Shown here piece by piece: positions 34,324 to 43,652 of a stretch of 47,743 nt of DNA. Origin of the DNA: JANXXV01 sp038230275 (GTDB lineage: Bacteria > Acidobacteriota > Terriglobia > Bryobacterales > Bryobacteraceae). Made by a program: the position numbers and the translations under genes. Positions within the stretch are counted from its first letter, which is position 1. Each line of letters opens with the position of its first letter. Under the pieces are notes generated by a model. It saw only the letters and a program-made list of their open reading frames with translations, ran no database searches and was not told the DNA's origin. The DNA lies in contig JBBRNO010000038.1 in NCBI GenBank assembly GCA_038230275.1, positions 1 through 47,743 on the forward strand. The letters are read 5' to 3'.

Positions 34324-35394
34324 GTGTCGCAAAACGGCGAAAAGACAGAGCAACCGTCTCAGCGAAGGCTGCTGAAATCCCGCGAAGAGGGCCAGTTCGT
34401 TAGCAGCAAAGAGTTCGTTGCCGGCACACAGTTTCTCGCGTTCGTCTTTGTTCTAGTTACCTACAGCAACGAATGGTTCACCGCTCTGCTGCAAATCATG
34501 CGGCACTTCCTGAATGCGGCTTTTCGCGGAGAACTTACCGCGCTCACCGTCACTAACTACACGAGGGATCTCGTATTACCAAATCTGTCCATGTTATCGA
34601 TCGGCGCAGGCGGCCTGTTGGGCGCGAGTCTGGCCGCTCAGGTAGCCACCACCAAGCTTGGTTTCGCCTTCAACAAGCTGACTCCGGATTTTACACGCCT
34701 CAATCCTGCCAGCCGGATCAAGAATCTACCCGCGCAAAACATCCCGGCGGCGATGCAGGCGTTGATCCTGTTGCCCATCTTCCTGTTGACGGTCTACCTT
34801 GTTGTGAACGCCAGGTTGGCCGAGTTCCTGAGCCTTCCCCTCGGCAGCACGCAAGCCGGCGCCATGCACGTCGCCGCCGCCCTGGAAAGCCTGCTGTGGA
34901 GAGCGGCCATGTTCTTCTTCCTCTTCGGCTGCGTCGACCTGTTTCGACAGAAGCGGAAGCACAACAACGAGTTGAAGATGAGCAAGCAAGAGCTCCGCGA
35001 CGAACACAAGGAAGTGGAAGGCAACCCGCAGGTCAAGATGAAGATCCGCCGGCTTCAGCGGGACATGCTTCGCCGCAACATGATGAAGGAAATCGCGTCG
35101 GCCACCGCCGTCATCGTGAATCCTACCCACTATGCCGTGGCGATCAAGTACCAGGTTGACTCCATGGCCGCCCCCACGGTAGTCGCAAAAGGTAAGAATT
35201 ATCTGGCCCTTCGGATCCGGCAACGAGCCTTGGATCATCAGGTGCCCATCGTTGAGAATGTGGCTCTGGCGCAGGCGCTCTACAAATCCGTCGAAGTCGG
35301 ACAGGAAATTCCAGCGCACCTCTACCGCGCGGTCGCTGAAATTCTGGCATACATTTTCAAGCTCATGAACGGTAAGCTGCCGGGACAAGGATAG
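34324..35394 (+). CDS. flhB: flagellar export switch protein FlhB
   Basis: 356 residues from GTG 34324. N-terminal GEKTEQPSQRRLLKSREEGQ, four membrane helices, LNPASRIKN, then the cytoplasmic domain with the autocleavage site VNPTHYAVAI (N-PTH) intact. FlhB sets export specificity in response to FliK. Only 1 bp after fliR. Confidence 0.95.
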   Translation: MSQNGEKTEQPSQRRLLKSREEGQFVSSKEFVAGTQFLAFVFVLVTYSNEWFTALLQIMRHFLNAAFRGELTALTVTNYTRDLVLPNLSMLSIGAGGLLGASLAAQVATTKLGFAFNKLTPDFTRLNPASRIKNLPAQNIPAAMQALILLPIFLLTVYLVVNARLAEFLSLPLGSTQAGAMHVAAALESLLWRAAMFFFLFGCVDLFRQKRKHNNELKMSKQELRDEHKEVEGNPQVKMKIRRLQRDMLRRNMMKEIASATAVIVNPTHYAVAIKYQVDSMAAPTVVAKGKNYLALRIRQRALDHQVPIVENVALAQALYKSVEVGQEIPAHLYRAVAEILAYIFKLMNGKLPGQG

Positions 35395-35397
35395 TCA

Positions 35398-37500
35398 ATG
35401 GCAGGCCCCGGAACACAACTCGTACCCTCAAAAGCGAACGCGGCCTCACCCCCCTTCAGCCTGCTCGCCCTGATTCGCCAGGCCCCCTGGAACGAGCTAA
35501 GCGTCCCCATCGCTGTTCTCGGCATCATCTTTGCGATGATCACGCCGCTGCCGTCGTTCCTGCTGGACGTGCTGATCAGCACCAACATCACTCTGTCGGT
35601 CATTGTACTGCTGGTTTCGATGTACATCATCAAGCCAGTGGACTTCAGCGTTTTCCCTACTACTCTTCTTCTCTTAACCTTATTCCGGCTGTCGCTGAAT
35701 ATCTCATCGGCCCGGCTCATCCTGCTCAACGGGAATACAGGCACCTCGGCCGCGGGCGAAGTAATTGAGGCGTTTGGAAACTTCGTGGTCGGAGGCAATT
35801 ACGCCATCGGCGTGGTGATCTTCCTGGTGCTGATCGCCATCCAATACGTCGTCATCAACCACGGCGCGGTGCGCATCTCAGAAGTCACCGCCCGGTTCAC
35901 CCTGGACGCCATGCCGGGCAAACAAATGTCGATCGACTCGGACCTGAACGCCGGTCTCATTGATGAAATACAAGCCCGCACGCGCCGAAAGATGCTCGCC
36001 GCCGAAGCCGAATTTTACGGCGCAATGGACGGCGCGTCGCGGTTCACTCAGCGCGACGCCGTGGCCAGCATCCTCATCACCTGCATCAACATCATCGCGG
36101 GCTTCCTGATCGGTGTCCTGCAACACGGCATGGACCTGAAACGCGCCCTGGAGACCTACACCGTGCTCACCATCGGCGACGGTCTGGTAACCGTGATTCC
36201 CGCATTGATGATCTCGATTTCCGGCGGCCTCATCGTCACCCGCGCCAGCTCTGAAACACAGATCAGCGCCGAGTTCGTGAAACAGGTATTCTCGAAGCCG
36301 CAACCGTTATTGCTCACCTCCGGCGTTCTCTTCGCTCTGGCGGCCTTTCCGGGTTTACCAATGATTCCGTTTATCGCCCTGGGCACTGGCGTCGGGTACG
36401 CCGGCTGGCGGCTTCGCGCAAAATCGGCCGCTGCGGAAAGTCCTACGACCACGACGGCGCCGCAATCGGCTAAGGATAGCCTGGACGCGCTCTTGCGCAT
36501 AGAACTGCTGGCCGTCGAAGTCGGACTCGGTCTGGTCAAGCTGGTCGAAGGCGGCGCTAACTCTCCGCTGTTGAAGAGGATTGGCGGAATTCGCCGGCAA
36601 CTCGCGACTGATCTCGGATATATCCTCCCTCCGGTACGAGTGACAGACAACCTGTCCCTCAGAGCTAGGGAGTACGTGATCTCCCTAAAAGGCGTTGAGA
36701 TTTCTCGCTACGAAATGCCACAAGGTTGTGAGTTGGCAATTCAAACCGGAAAAACACCCATGGCAATTCAGGGCACGACTACTCGCGAGCCGGCATTCGG
36801 CATCCCCGCTGTCTGGGTTTCCGCCGAAGGCATCGAGAAAGCACGTTCGGCAGGCTATACCGTAGTCGACGCTATCAGTGTGCTGGGTACGCATCTCGGC
36901 GAAATCATCCGGTCTCACGCTCACGAATTATTCTCGCGCCAGGACGCCAAGAAATTGCTCGACAGGGTTGCGGAAGAGAACCCTAAGCTTGTGGAGGATT
37001 TGGTTCCGAAATTGCTGTCTTTAGCAGTTGTGCAGAAGGTTTTGCAGAATCTATTACGCGAGCGGGTATCAATTCGGGATGCCAGTTCCATTTTGGAAGC
37101 CTTGGGGGAGGCAGCAGCGGTCACGAAGAACACCGTGCTGATTACCGAGTACGTCCGCCAGACCATCCGGCGCATGGTGGTGAAGCCGTATCTGAATGCC
37201 AAGGGCGATCTGCCTGCTTATTTTCTAGACGCCAATCTGGAGCGGGTAATCGAGACCGCGGTGGAACACTCCGAAAATATGAGCCACCTGAACCTGTCTC
37301 CACAGAAGATCCGCGAAATTCTGGACCTCATTCAACGCACCGTCGGAACTCCGGATACCGCGATGGTGGTGTTGACCAGCTCAGGATCGCGCTATTTCCT
37401 ACGCCAGATGGCGGAGAACTCGATTCGCAATCTGTTTGTGCTCGCACATAGCGAGGTGCCGGCGGGCGTGAAGGTAATCTCCCTGGGGACCATCCAATAG
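35398..37500 (+). CDS. flhA: flagellar export protein FlhA
   Basis: 700 residues. Eight-helix membrane part with the FHIPEP signature region (VTARFTLDAMPGKQMSIDSD, LNAGLIDEIQARTRRKMLAA) and a cytoplasmic half (LGLVKLVEGGANSPLLKRIG, VGTPDTAMVVLTSSGSRYFL). It forms the nonameric ring that docks substrate-chaperone complexes. Confidence 0.96.
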   Translation: MAGPGTQLVPSKANAASPPFSLLALIRQAPWNELSVPIAVLGIIFAMITPLPSFLLDVLISTNITLSVIVLLVSMYIIKPVDFSVFPTTLLLLTLFRLSLNISSARLILLNGNTGTSAAGEVIEAFGNFVVGGNYAIGVVIFLVLIAIQYVVINHGAVRISEVTARFTLDAMPGKQMSIDSDLNAGLIDEIQARTRRKMLAAEAEFYGAMDGASRFTQRDAVASILITCINIIAGFLIGVLQHGMDLKRALETYTVLTIGDGLVTVIPALMISISGGLIVTRASSETQISAEFVKQVFSKPQPLLLTSGVLFALAAFPGLPMIPFIALGTGVGYAGWRLRAKSAAAESPTTTTAPQSAKDSLDALLRIELLAVEVGLGLVKLVEGGANSPLLKRIGGIRRQLATDLGYILPPVRVTDNLSLRAREYVISLKGVEISRYEMPQGCELAIQTGKTPMAIQGTTTREPAFGIPAVWVSAEGIEKARSAGYTVVDAISVLGTHLGEIIRSHAHELFSRQDAKKLLDRVAEENPKLVEDLVPKLLSLAVVQKVLQNLLRERVSIRDASSILEALGEAAAVTKNTVLITEYVRQTIRRMVVKPYLNAKGDLPAYFLDANLERVIETAVEHSENMSHLNLSPQKIREILDLIQRTVGTPDTAMVVLTSSGSRYFLRQMAENSIRNLFVLAHSEVPAGVKVISLGTIQ

Positions 37501-37507
37501 GACCAAC

Positions 37508-38704
37508 ATGAGAATCAAATCGTATTTCGCCGCATCGGTAGAAGCCGCAATCAGCCAGGCAAAGCTTGAGCTTGGCGAAGATGCCATGCTGATGAACTCG
37601 CGGAAATCCATGCCGGAAGCCCGTCATCTGGGTGAATACGAAGTGGTGTTTGCCTGTACGGCGGTTACGGAACAGACCAAGCCCGCCGCAGCGCCGCCTC
37701 CGAAGGCGGAACCAAAGAAGGAAACCAGATTTGACCCGAAATCCGAGCCCAGAGCCGAACCGCAAATCAGCTTCCAAATCCCGGCGATAGCTCCCGACCG
37801 TCTCATGGAGGAAATTGCCGATCTCCGGAAGCAGCTGGAACGGATGGCCTCAATGTTCAACCGGGGCAATGCCGTGGCGTCTTCGAATCTGCTCGCCAGC
37901 CCGGTGTTGGCTCGCGTCTTCTCGTCCTTGATCGCCAACGACATCCACGCCGATGTTGCGCAGAATATCGTCAGCGGCCTCCGCTCTCGAGGGGATGCGG
38001 GGAAGCTGGACGTGGCCCGGCGGGGGCTTTGTGAGGAAATCGCATCGCGTTGCCGCGTGGAGGCCACACTTGGCCGTCACGCCGGGGCGCGTCGAATTGT
38101 TGCCGTCATTGGACCACCCGGTGCGGGGAAGACCACTTCGTTGGTCAAACTGGCAGTTGCCTACGGCATTGCGGCGCGGCGCTCCACGCAGTTGCTCACT
38201 TTCGATCTGGAGCGCATTGCCGCCGCGGATCAACTGCACACCTTTGCCGCTATTTTGGGCGTTGGTTTCCAAACGCTGGAGATGACTCCCAATTCGCTCT
38301 CGCTCGCACTGGAAGAGCACCGCAGCAAAGATCTGATTCTCATCGATACGCCAGGCTACGGACCGAAGGACATGGAAAATGCAACGGCGCTGGCTGCCAT
38401 TTTTTCGAAGCAGTCCGAGATCGACATTCACCTGGTTCTGTCCGCATCGATGAAGCCGCTGGACCTGTCGGCGGTAGTGGATCGATTCGCCATCTTTCAG
38501 CCGCACAAACTCCTTTTCACCCGCCTGGATGAAACACAAACCTTCGGCTCGATCCTGAACGAAACGTCGCGAACCGGCAAACCAGTTTCCTTCTTTTGCC
38601 GCGGGCAGCAGATTCCAGACGACCTGGAAGCTGCCACCGAGAACCTTGTTGCAGACCTGCTTATCGGCGAGATCGTCGGCAAGATTACCGCTGCGGCGGC
38701 TTGA
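37508..38704 (+). CDS. flhF: SRP-type GTPase FlhF
   Basis: 398 residues: an N-terminal B domain starting MRIKSYFAASVEAAISQAKL, a proline-rich linker, a helical N domain and the GTPase G domain with P-loop IGPPGAGKTTSLVKL, FDLERIAAADQL (in place of the usual TDTYR-type motif), LILIDTPGYGPKD and LFTRLDET. FlhF sets flagellar pole placement and number. Usually flhG follows; here fliA follows directly. Confidence 0.92.
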   Translation: MRIKSYFAASVEAAISQAKLELGEDAMLMNSRKSMPEARHLGEYEVVFACTAVTEQTKPAAAPPPKAEPKKETRFDPKSEPRAEPQISFQIPAIAPDRLMEEIADLRKQLERMASMFNRGNAVASSNLLASPVLARVFSSLIANDIHADVAQNIVSGLRSRGDAGKLDVARRGLCEEIASRCRVEATLGRHAGARRIVAVIGPPGAGKTTSLVKLAVAYGIAARRSTQLLTFDLERIAAADQLHTFAAILGVGFQTLEMTPNSLSLALEEHRSKDLILIDTPGYGPKDMENATALAAIFSKQSEIDIHLVLSASMKPLDLSAVVDRFAIFQPHKLLFTRLDETQTFGSILNETSRTGKPVSFFCRGQQIPDDLEAATENLVADLLIGEIVGKITAAAA

Positions 38705-38722
38705 GGAGTTGAGACAACCGCC

Positions 38723-39469
38723 ATGCATCCGTATCAGGTAGCCGAGAGCAACACCGAAGAAAGAGAACGGCTCATCATGGAGCACCTGCCCCAGGTGAGA
38801 CTGATCGCCCGCCGCATTCACGAACGCTTGCCGGATAGCATCAGCCTCGACGACCTGGTTTCTACCGGGATCATCGGCCTGATATCCGCCATCGATCGAT
38901 TCGATAGCAGTCATAACGTCAAGTTGAAGACATATGCGGAATACAAGATTCGCGGAGCCATTCTCGATAGCCTCCGTGGTCTGGACTGGGCGCCGCGGCA
39001 GCAGCGCAAGCGAACCAAGCAGATAGAGGCCGCCATTGGGATGGTTGAACAGCGGGTCCACCGCCAGCCGACGGAAGAGGAGATCGCCGCCGAACTCAAA
39101 GTCTCGATGGAGGAATACCACGAGTGGCTTGTCGACATCCGCGGTGTAAACCTGGGCAGCCTGGAATGTGCGTCACCGGATGAAGAAAGCCGCGATCTGC
39201 TCAAATACATCTCGGACGACGAAGAGAATTGGCCGTCCAAGATTCTGGAAAGGTCTGAGCTTCAGAAGCTGCTCGCGCTGGCTCTCGACAAGATGCCATA
39301 CATCGAGCGCACCGTGCTCAGCCTCTATTATCATGAGGAACTGACGCTGCGCGAGATCGCCAAAGTTGTTAAGCTACACGAATCCCGGGTGTCGCAGCTC
39401 AAATCGCAAGCGATTCTCCGGCTTCGCGCCTACATTGAGAAGCGCTGGCCCACCAAGAGAGGGCTGTAG
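38723..39469 (+). CDS. fliA: flagellar sigma factor sigma-28 (FliA)
   Basis: 248 residues. Sigma-70 regions 2 (HLPQVRLIARRIHERLPDSI, LVSTGIIGLISAIDRFDSSH, KLKTYAEYKIRGAILDSLRG), 3 (RQPTEEEIAAELKVSMEEYH) and 4 (YIERTVLSLYYHEELTLREI, ESRVSQLKSQAILRLR) are all present. It should read the sites at 12.1 kb and perhaps 22.85 kb and be held by the FlgM-like protein at 23.7 kb. Confidence 0.95.
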   Translation: MHPYQVAESNTEERERLIMEHLPQVRLIARRIHERLPDSISLDDLVSTGIIGLISAIDRFDSSHNVKLKTYAEYKIRGAILDSLRGLDWAPRQQRKRTKQIEAAIGMVEQRVHRQPTEEEIAAELKVSMEEYHEWLVDIRGVNLGSLECASPDEESRDLLKYISDDEENWPSKILERSELQKLLALALDKMPYIERTVLSLYYHEELTLREIAKVVKLHESRVSQLKSQAILRLRAYIEKRWPTKRGL

Positions 39470-40326
39470 TGGCAGGCACGAAGTCCTCGGCAAGCTGGCT
39501 GGCGGACGAACTCACCACCTGCTGGTCTCAGGCTCTCGAAGGAATGACCGGCGAAAAGCCGGCTGCCGGATGGTCGCCTGTCACCACACCGCTGCCGGAG
39601 GGCGTCGAGTGGTGGGAGCAGCCATACTCGCTTCCGGCCGGGGCGATCGTTTACGCGGGCGCCACTAGAGCGGCCTCCATCCAGCTCGGCGGAAAAGTCC
39701 TGGAAGCTGCTGGCGTCGAGGCAAGCCCGGAAGATGCCCGCGGCACCTACCTCGAAACGCTGAACCAGGCGTTGTCTGGCTTGGGGCAGGCGATTACGGC
39801 AAGACTATCGAAAGAGTCTACCTGCACCACCGGCAAAGACTGCGCGGCGCCCGACCCGCAGGCGGCCGGGCTGGCCTCCATCCAGATCACGCTATCCGGT
39901 CAGAGTCCTATCGAACTGCTGGCAAGCTTCAATCCGGCCATCCTCAGCTCCCTGGAGCCTGAAACGAAGCCCGCCAAGCAGGCTGCCGCTGCCGCGGGAT
40001 CCGCCGCGCCTCCCCTTCCCCAATCAGCCGCGGCACCTGCTGCCCCCCCAGCCGTGCAAGGGGCGCCACGGACAATGGAGCTGCTCTACGATGTCGAACT
40101 TCCGGTCAGCGTGTCGTTCGGGCGCGCTCAATTGCCGCTGAAAGACGTTATCAAGCTGACCTCCGGGTCGATTGTCGAGCTCAATCGATCAGTCAGCGAA
40201 CCAGTGGAAATTATTGTCAACAACTGCGTGATCGCGCGCGGTGAAGTGGTGGTCATCGAGGGCAACTATGGGGTCCGGATCGATCAGATCATCAGCAGGC
40301 AGGATCGTCTCAGAACTTTGAAATAG
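39469..40326 (+). CDS. FliY/FliN-like switch protein with N-terminal unknown domain
   Basis: 285 residues from GTG 39469, overlapping the fliA stop by one base. The last ~85 residues form a SpoA/FliN domain (YDVELPVSVSFGRAQLPLKD, IKLTSGSIVELNRSVSEPVE, GEVVVIEGNYGVRIDQII). The first ~165 residues (LADELTTCWSQALEGMTGEK, YLETLNQALSGLGQAITARL) resemble the helix arrangement of CheC/FliY-type domains but show no clear phosphatase motif. An Ala/Pro linker joins them. Probably a second C-ring component. Confidence 0.75.
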   Translation: MAGTKSSASWLADELTTCWSQALEGMTGEKPAAGWSPVTTPLPEGVEWWEQPYSLPAGAIVYAGATRAASIQLGGKVLEAAGVEASPEDARGTYLETLNQALSGLGQAITARLSKESTCTTGKDCAAPDPQAAGLASIQITLSGQSPIELLASFNPAILSSLEPETKPAKQAAAAAGSAAPPLPQSAAAPAAPPAVQGAPRTMELLYDVELPVSVSFGRAQLPLKDVIKLTSGSIVELNRSVSEPVEIIVNNCVIARGEVVVIEGNYGVRIDQIISRQDRLRTLK

Positions 40327-40334
40327 GAGTGGAT

Positions 40335-40730
40335 ATGCACTGGATTGCCAATTTTCAGTATCTTCCGATCTACGCACTGGTCGCCGTCAGCCTCGGCTTG
40401 TGCATGTGTCTTTTCATTAGCGCGAAACGCGAGATTCGCCGTCTTCAGCTTCGCATGAAACAGCAGAACGTGTTACTGCAGGAGGCCTACGACCGAATGG
40501 AGTTTGCGGTGGAACAACTAAGAAAGCACTTCGAAGAATTAGCGGGGAAGACCGGAGAAATGGTGCCGCCGTCTCCGGCAAAATCGGGTATGAACCTGAA
40601 CAAACGCTCACAAGCCGCCAGGATGTTCCGCCGGGGCGAGAGACCAGAGCAGATCGCTGCCGCGCTCAGCCTCCCGCAGAACGAAGTTGTGTTGTTGCTC
40701 AAGATTCACGAGGCGGCGATGTCGAATTAA
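40335..40730 (+). CDS. membrane-anchored coiled-coil protein with C-terminal HTH-like (DUF2802/DUF6115-type) segment
   Basis: 131 residues from ATG 40335, with AGGAG (40325-40329) five bases upstream. One transmembrane helix (LPIYALVAVSLGLCMCLFIS), a coiled coil (REIRRLQLRMKQQNVLLQEA), then SQAARMFRRGERPEQIAAAL and LPQNEVVLLLKIHEA, a helix-turn-helix-like unit found in small proteins of flagellar operons in other phyla. Function unknown. Its 3' end overlaps the oppositely oriented PDZ gene by 4 bp. Confidence 0.6.
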   Translation: MHWIANFQYLPIYALVAVSLGLCMCLFISAKREIRRLQLRMKQQNVLLQEAYDRMEFAVEQLRKHFEELAGKTGEMVPPSPAKSGMNLNKRSQAARMFRRGERPEQIAAALSLPQNEVVLLLKIHEAAMSN

Positions 40731-41557
40731 CGCGGCGGCGGCGTCTGCTTCTCGTCGTCGATGTAGACGGTGGTGACCATCTCCCGGCGCTCCCGCGTCA
40801 AGGTAACAGTGACGGGCCTCTTCGACCCCGAAGCGCGCAACGCGGCCGAGATCTCTCGCGAGTTTGAAACCGCAGTAGAGTCGATTTTCGTGATCACATC
40901 GCCGGCCTTGAGCCCTGCCTTTTCCGCGGCCGAAGACTTCGACACCGATCGCACCAATACGCCTTCTTTCACACCGAAGAACTGCGCCAACTGGGAATCG
41001 ACAGACTCGCCCTCGATCCCTAAAACTCCGCTCCGCCAACTCATGAACGCCTTCGGGATCTCCGGCATCCTGGGTGACTCCGGCAGCTCAAACGGAAATG
41101 CATCGCCAGACCGGAGCATCCATGCCTTCGGCGCATCGAACTTTCGCGAGCCTGTCTTCGCGGTCAACGTCTGCACGGCACCGTTGCGGCTGACGGAAAT
41201 CTTCATCTCCCGGCCTACCGGCGTTTCATGCACCAGACGCACGAATTGCTCGGTGCCTTCGACGCGCTGTCCGCCATATTCCAGCACCACGTCGCCGGTC
41301 TTCAAACCGGCTCTGGCAGCCGGACTATCCTCTTCCACGCGAGTAATCTCAACCCCGCGCTCCTCTTTCAGCTTGAGCGCCTTCGCCCGATCGGCATCGA
41401 TTTCGCTCACCCCAATACCAAGGAAACTCCCCGCCCCCAAGGCCGGCGAAATCACAATCTTTTCCGGCGCCGGTTGCGGTTCCGGAGCAAATCCAAACGC
41501 AAGACTACCAGCCAACGCCGCCGTCACCGGCATCGCCATTCTCAATACGCTATTCAT
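40727..41557 (-). CDS. exported protein with two PDZ domains
   Basis: 276 residues. Signal peptide (MAMPVTAALAGSLAFGFAPE). Residues about 42-130 form the first PDZ domain (GSFLGIGVSEIDADRAKALK, DSPAARAGLKTGDVVLEYGG) and about 175-265 the second (VLGIEGESVDSQLAQFFGVK, EKAGLKAGDVITKIDSTAVS). No protease domain is attached, so it resembles the tail of DegP/HtrA proteins without the catalytic part. Last gene of the S1-sigma-anti-sigma-DUF4097 series, suggesting an envelope-stress role. Confidence 0.8.
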   Translation of the reverse strand: MNSVLRMAMPVTAALAGSLAFGFAPEPQPAPEKIVISPALGAGSFLGIGVSEIDADRAKALKLKEERGVEITRVEEDSPAARAGLKTGDVVLEYGGQRVEGTEQFVRLVHETPVGREMKISVSRNGAVQTLTAKTGSRKFDAPKAWMLRSGDAFPFELPESPRMPEIPKAFMSWRSGVLGIEGESVDSQLAQFFGVKEGVLVRSVSKSSAAEKAGLKAGDVITKIDSTAVSNSREISAALRASGSKRPVTVTLTRERREMVTTVYIDDEKQTPPPR

Positions 41558-41566
41558 AAGAAGTCC

Positions 41567-42748
41567 TCACCGCTGGCGGCGCAGATAGATGGTGCCGGTC
41601 GCCGCTGAAATCTGCAGCAACGGACCGCCACCGTTGAGCGCACCCTCGGCCATTGCCGATGCCGGGTTCGGCAGATTGATTATCCGCACCGGAATTTCCG
41701 GAAACTCGGAAACAATCCTTCCCGCCCGCGCGCTCACGCTTTGTGCTCTCACCGTCAACGCCAGATTAGACGGAATGAAAACCGTTATGTCACCCGTGCT
41801 GGTACTCAACATCGAATTCTGCAGCGGCATCCCAGACATCAGTTCCGCCAGAATACTTCCCACATCCGTCACCGCCCGCAACGCGCCCGATGCTCCGCGC
41901 AGCCGGATGGTCCCGCCGGAGGATTCGCACCTTACGCCGCTCGCCGCGCCCACTTGAATCGATCCGCCGGAGTTGTTCGCCGTGACGACGCCGCCCGCAT
42001 GCGCCACTTCAATCCGTCCGGCCGCCGTGTGGGCCGATACGGTAGACGCCGCGCGATCTACACGAATGCTGCCGCCGGCGGTGGAAGCATGCACCGGTCC
42101 CTCTGTTTCGCGAACCACAATCTCACCGCCCGCAGTCTCAAACCACGATTCGCCGCCACAACGATCGGCATAGATCGCGCCGCCGCCGGACAAGCACCGC
42201 GCCCCTCCGCCGATTCTCCCCAGCCGGATTTCTCCGCCGCCGGTGCGGGCCACCGCGTCTCCGCCGATACGGTCCATTTGGATCAAGCCGCCGCCGGACT
42301 GCGCCTGCACCGATCCGTCAATATCGTAAATCTCCACATTCCCACTCTGCGTCAACACCAGCATCTGCCCAAGCTTGCCGGGCGCATGAATTTCCAGATC
42401 AGCCAGCACCTCGCTCCGTGAGGGGTATACCAGATCCAGATTGAGCCCGGAAGCGCGATTCGCCGTCTTCAGCGAAACCGCTCGGAACTGCCGTACCGCA
42501 TCCGCTTCGTTCCGCGCCAGGACCCGGGTACGCAGCACATAGCTGACTGCGGTCCCAGGTCCTCCTCGAACCACGACGCCGCCCTGCGTCTTCACCACCA
42601 CTTTCCCGCTCGCCGGGGAAGCGAACGTGCCCAGGGAGGTTTGCATCCAGTAGGAACCTTGCCGGATAACCGCCTGTGTCTGCGCGGAGGCAATCGCCAG
42701 AGCCCAGCTCAGTCCCAGCGCGAAGAAGACGCCAACCTGCTGTCTCAT
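41567..42748 (-). CDS. exported DUF4097-like beta-helix protein
   Basis: 393 residues from ATG 42748, overlapping no conserved part of the upstream gene. Signal peptide (VFFALGLSWALAIASAQ). The body is a run of short repeats with a glycine-glycine turn every ~17-18 residues (AQSGGGLIQMDRIGG, ARTGGGEIRLGRIGG, LSGGGAIYADRCGG, ETAGGEIVVRETEG, STAGGSIRVDRA, NNSGGSIQVGA, ESSGGTIRLRGA), typical of the right-handed beta-helix of DUF4097 putative adhesins. Such genes often sit beside anti-sigma factors. Confidence 0.75.
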   Translation of the reverse strand: MRQQVGVFFALGLSWALAIASAQTQAVIRQGSYWMQTSLGTFASPASGKVVVKTQGGVVVRGGPGTAVSYVLRTRVLARNEADAVRQFRAVSLKTANRASGLNLDLVYPSRSEVLADLEIHAPGKLGQMLVLTQSGNVEIYDIDGSVQAQSGGGLIQMDRIGGDAVARTGGGEIRLGRIGGGARCLSGGGAIYADRCGGESWFETAGGEIVVRETEGPVHASTAGGSIRVDRAASTVSAHTAAGRIEVAHAGGVVTANNSGGSIQVGAASGVRCESSGGTIRLRGASGALRAVTDVGSILAELMSGMPLQNSMLSTSTGDITVFIPSNLALTVRAQSVSARAGRIVSEFPEIPVRIINLPNPASAMAEGALNGGGPLLQISAATGTIYLRRQR

Positions 42749-42758
42749 TGCTGACTCA

Positions 42759-43652
42759 TTAAAACGTCTCGACCGAGGCATTCATCTCGTGCAGCGCCTT
42801 TTGGCACTTCAACCGCACGTAGCTGTTGTCTTCCTTGCGCATCAACTCTTGCAGAACACCCACCATGGCCGCTTCCTTCTTCTGCGTCAGCAGGTCGATC
42901 GCCTGCGTTCGCACGCCCGGATTATCGTCCGCCAGCAGCACCTGCGCAAGCGCGTGCCGCGTTTCGGGATCCCCCGACGAATCCTTCAATCCGTCCAAAG
43001 CTTTCAATCGAACGCCGGCATTCGGATCATGTTGCAGCGCGAAAATCAACGCACGCCGGACTTCCGCCGATCCGGCGCTGGCACGCAAAATGTCCATCGA
43101 TTCCACCCTTAACCCCGCGTCCGAGGAATCGCGCGCCGCAGCCAGCAATAACCGCCGTATCGGTTCGCTAGCGGTTTCCCCTGAGAATGTCCGCTGGCTG
43201 GTTTCTTCCACGACAATCTGTACCCGTCCAGACGAGTTTCCCGGTTCCACGTAGCGTACTCGCGAAGCCATGGGGACACTCGATTGCGAAAATTGCGGCG
43301 GTTCCCCAACCGAAGTCAAACGCGCGCCCAAGAATCCGAGAGTAATCAGCGCAAAAGCGCCCAGCGGCTTCAGGAAGGCACCCCAGGTCAGGCCGTCAAA
43401 CCAGCTGTGTTTCTTCGGTGGCCCGATTGCCGCCACCGTAACCCGCAGCGTCCGGCGGCACTCCGCCAGCAGGGCGCCATCCAGTTCGGCCTCGCAATTC
43501 ACCACTGCCCGATGCAGTGTCTTCACCCTGCTGAATTCTTCCCGGCAGCCTTCGCATCCATCCAGGTGCTGCTGCACCAGTTCTTCCTCTTCGAAGGTAA
43601 GCTCGCCGTAAAGCAGCAGCGAATATTGCCGGTTCGCAAGTTCGCAAGTCAT
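42759..43652 (-). CDS. zinc-finger anti-sigma factor with periplasmic HEAT repeats
   Basis: 297 residues from ATG 43652 (ATGA overlap with the sigma gene). Residues about 1-45: MTCELANRQYSLLLYGELTF then HLDGCEGCREEF, the H-x3-C-x2-C zinc-binding anti-sigma domain (mycofactocin/RsrA/ChrR-type ZAS). One membrane helix (PLGAFALITLGFLGARLTSV) follows. The C-terminal ~150 residues are HEAT-like repeats (DAGLRVESMDILRASAGSAE, NAGVRLKALDGLKDSSGDPE, NPGVRTQAIDLLTQKK, NSYVRLKCQKALHEM). Sensing by a HEAT domain across the membrane is an inference. Confidence 0.85.
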   Translation of the reverse strand: MTCELANRQYSLLLYGELTFEEEELVQQHLDGCEGCREEFSRVKTLHRAVVNCEAELDGALLAECRRTLRVTVAAIGPPKKHSWFDGLTWGAFLKPLGAFALITLGFLGARLTSVGEPPQFSQSSVPMASRVRYVEPGNSSGRVQIVVEETSQRTFSGETASEPIRRLLLAAARDSSDAGLRVESMDILRASAGSAEVRRALIFALQHDPNAGVRLKALDGLKDSSGDPETRHALAQVLLADDNPGVRTQAIDLLTQKKEAAMVGVLQELMRKEDNSYVRLKCQKALHEMNASVETF

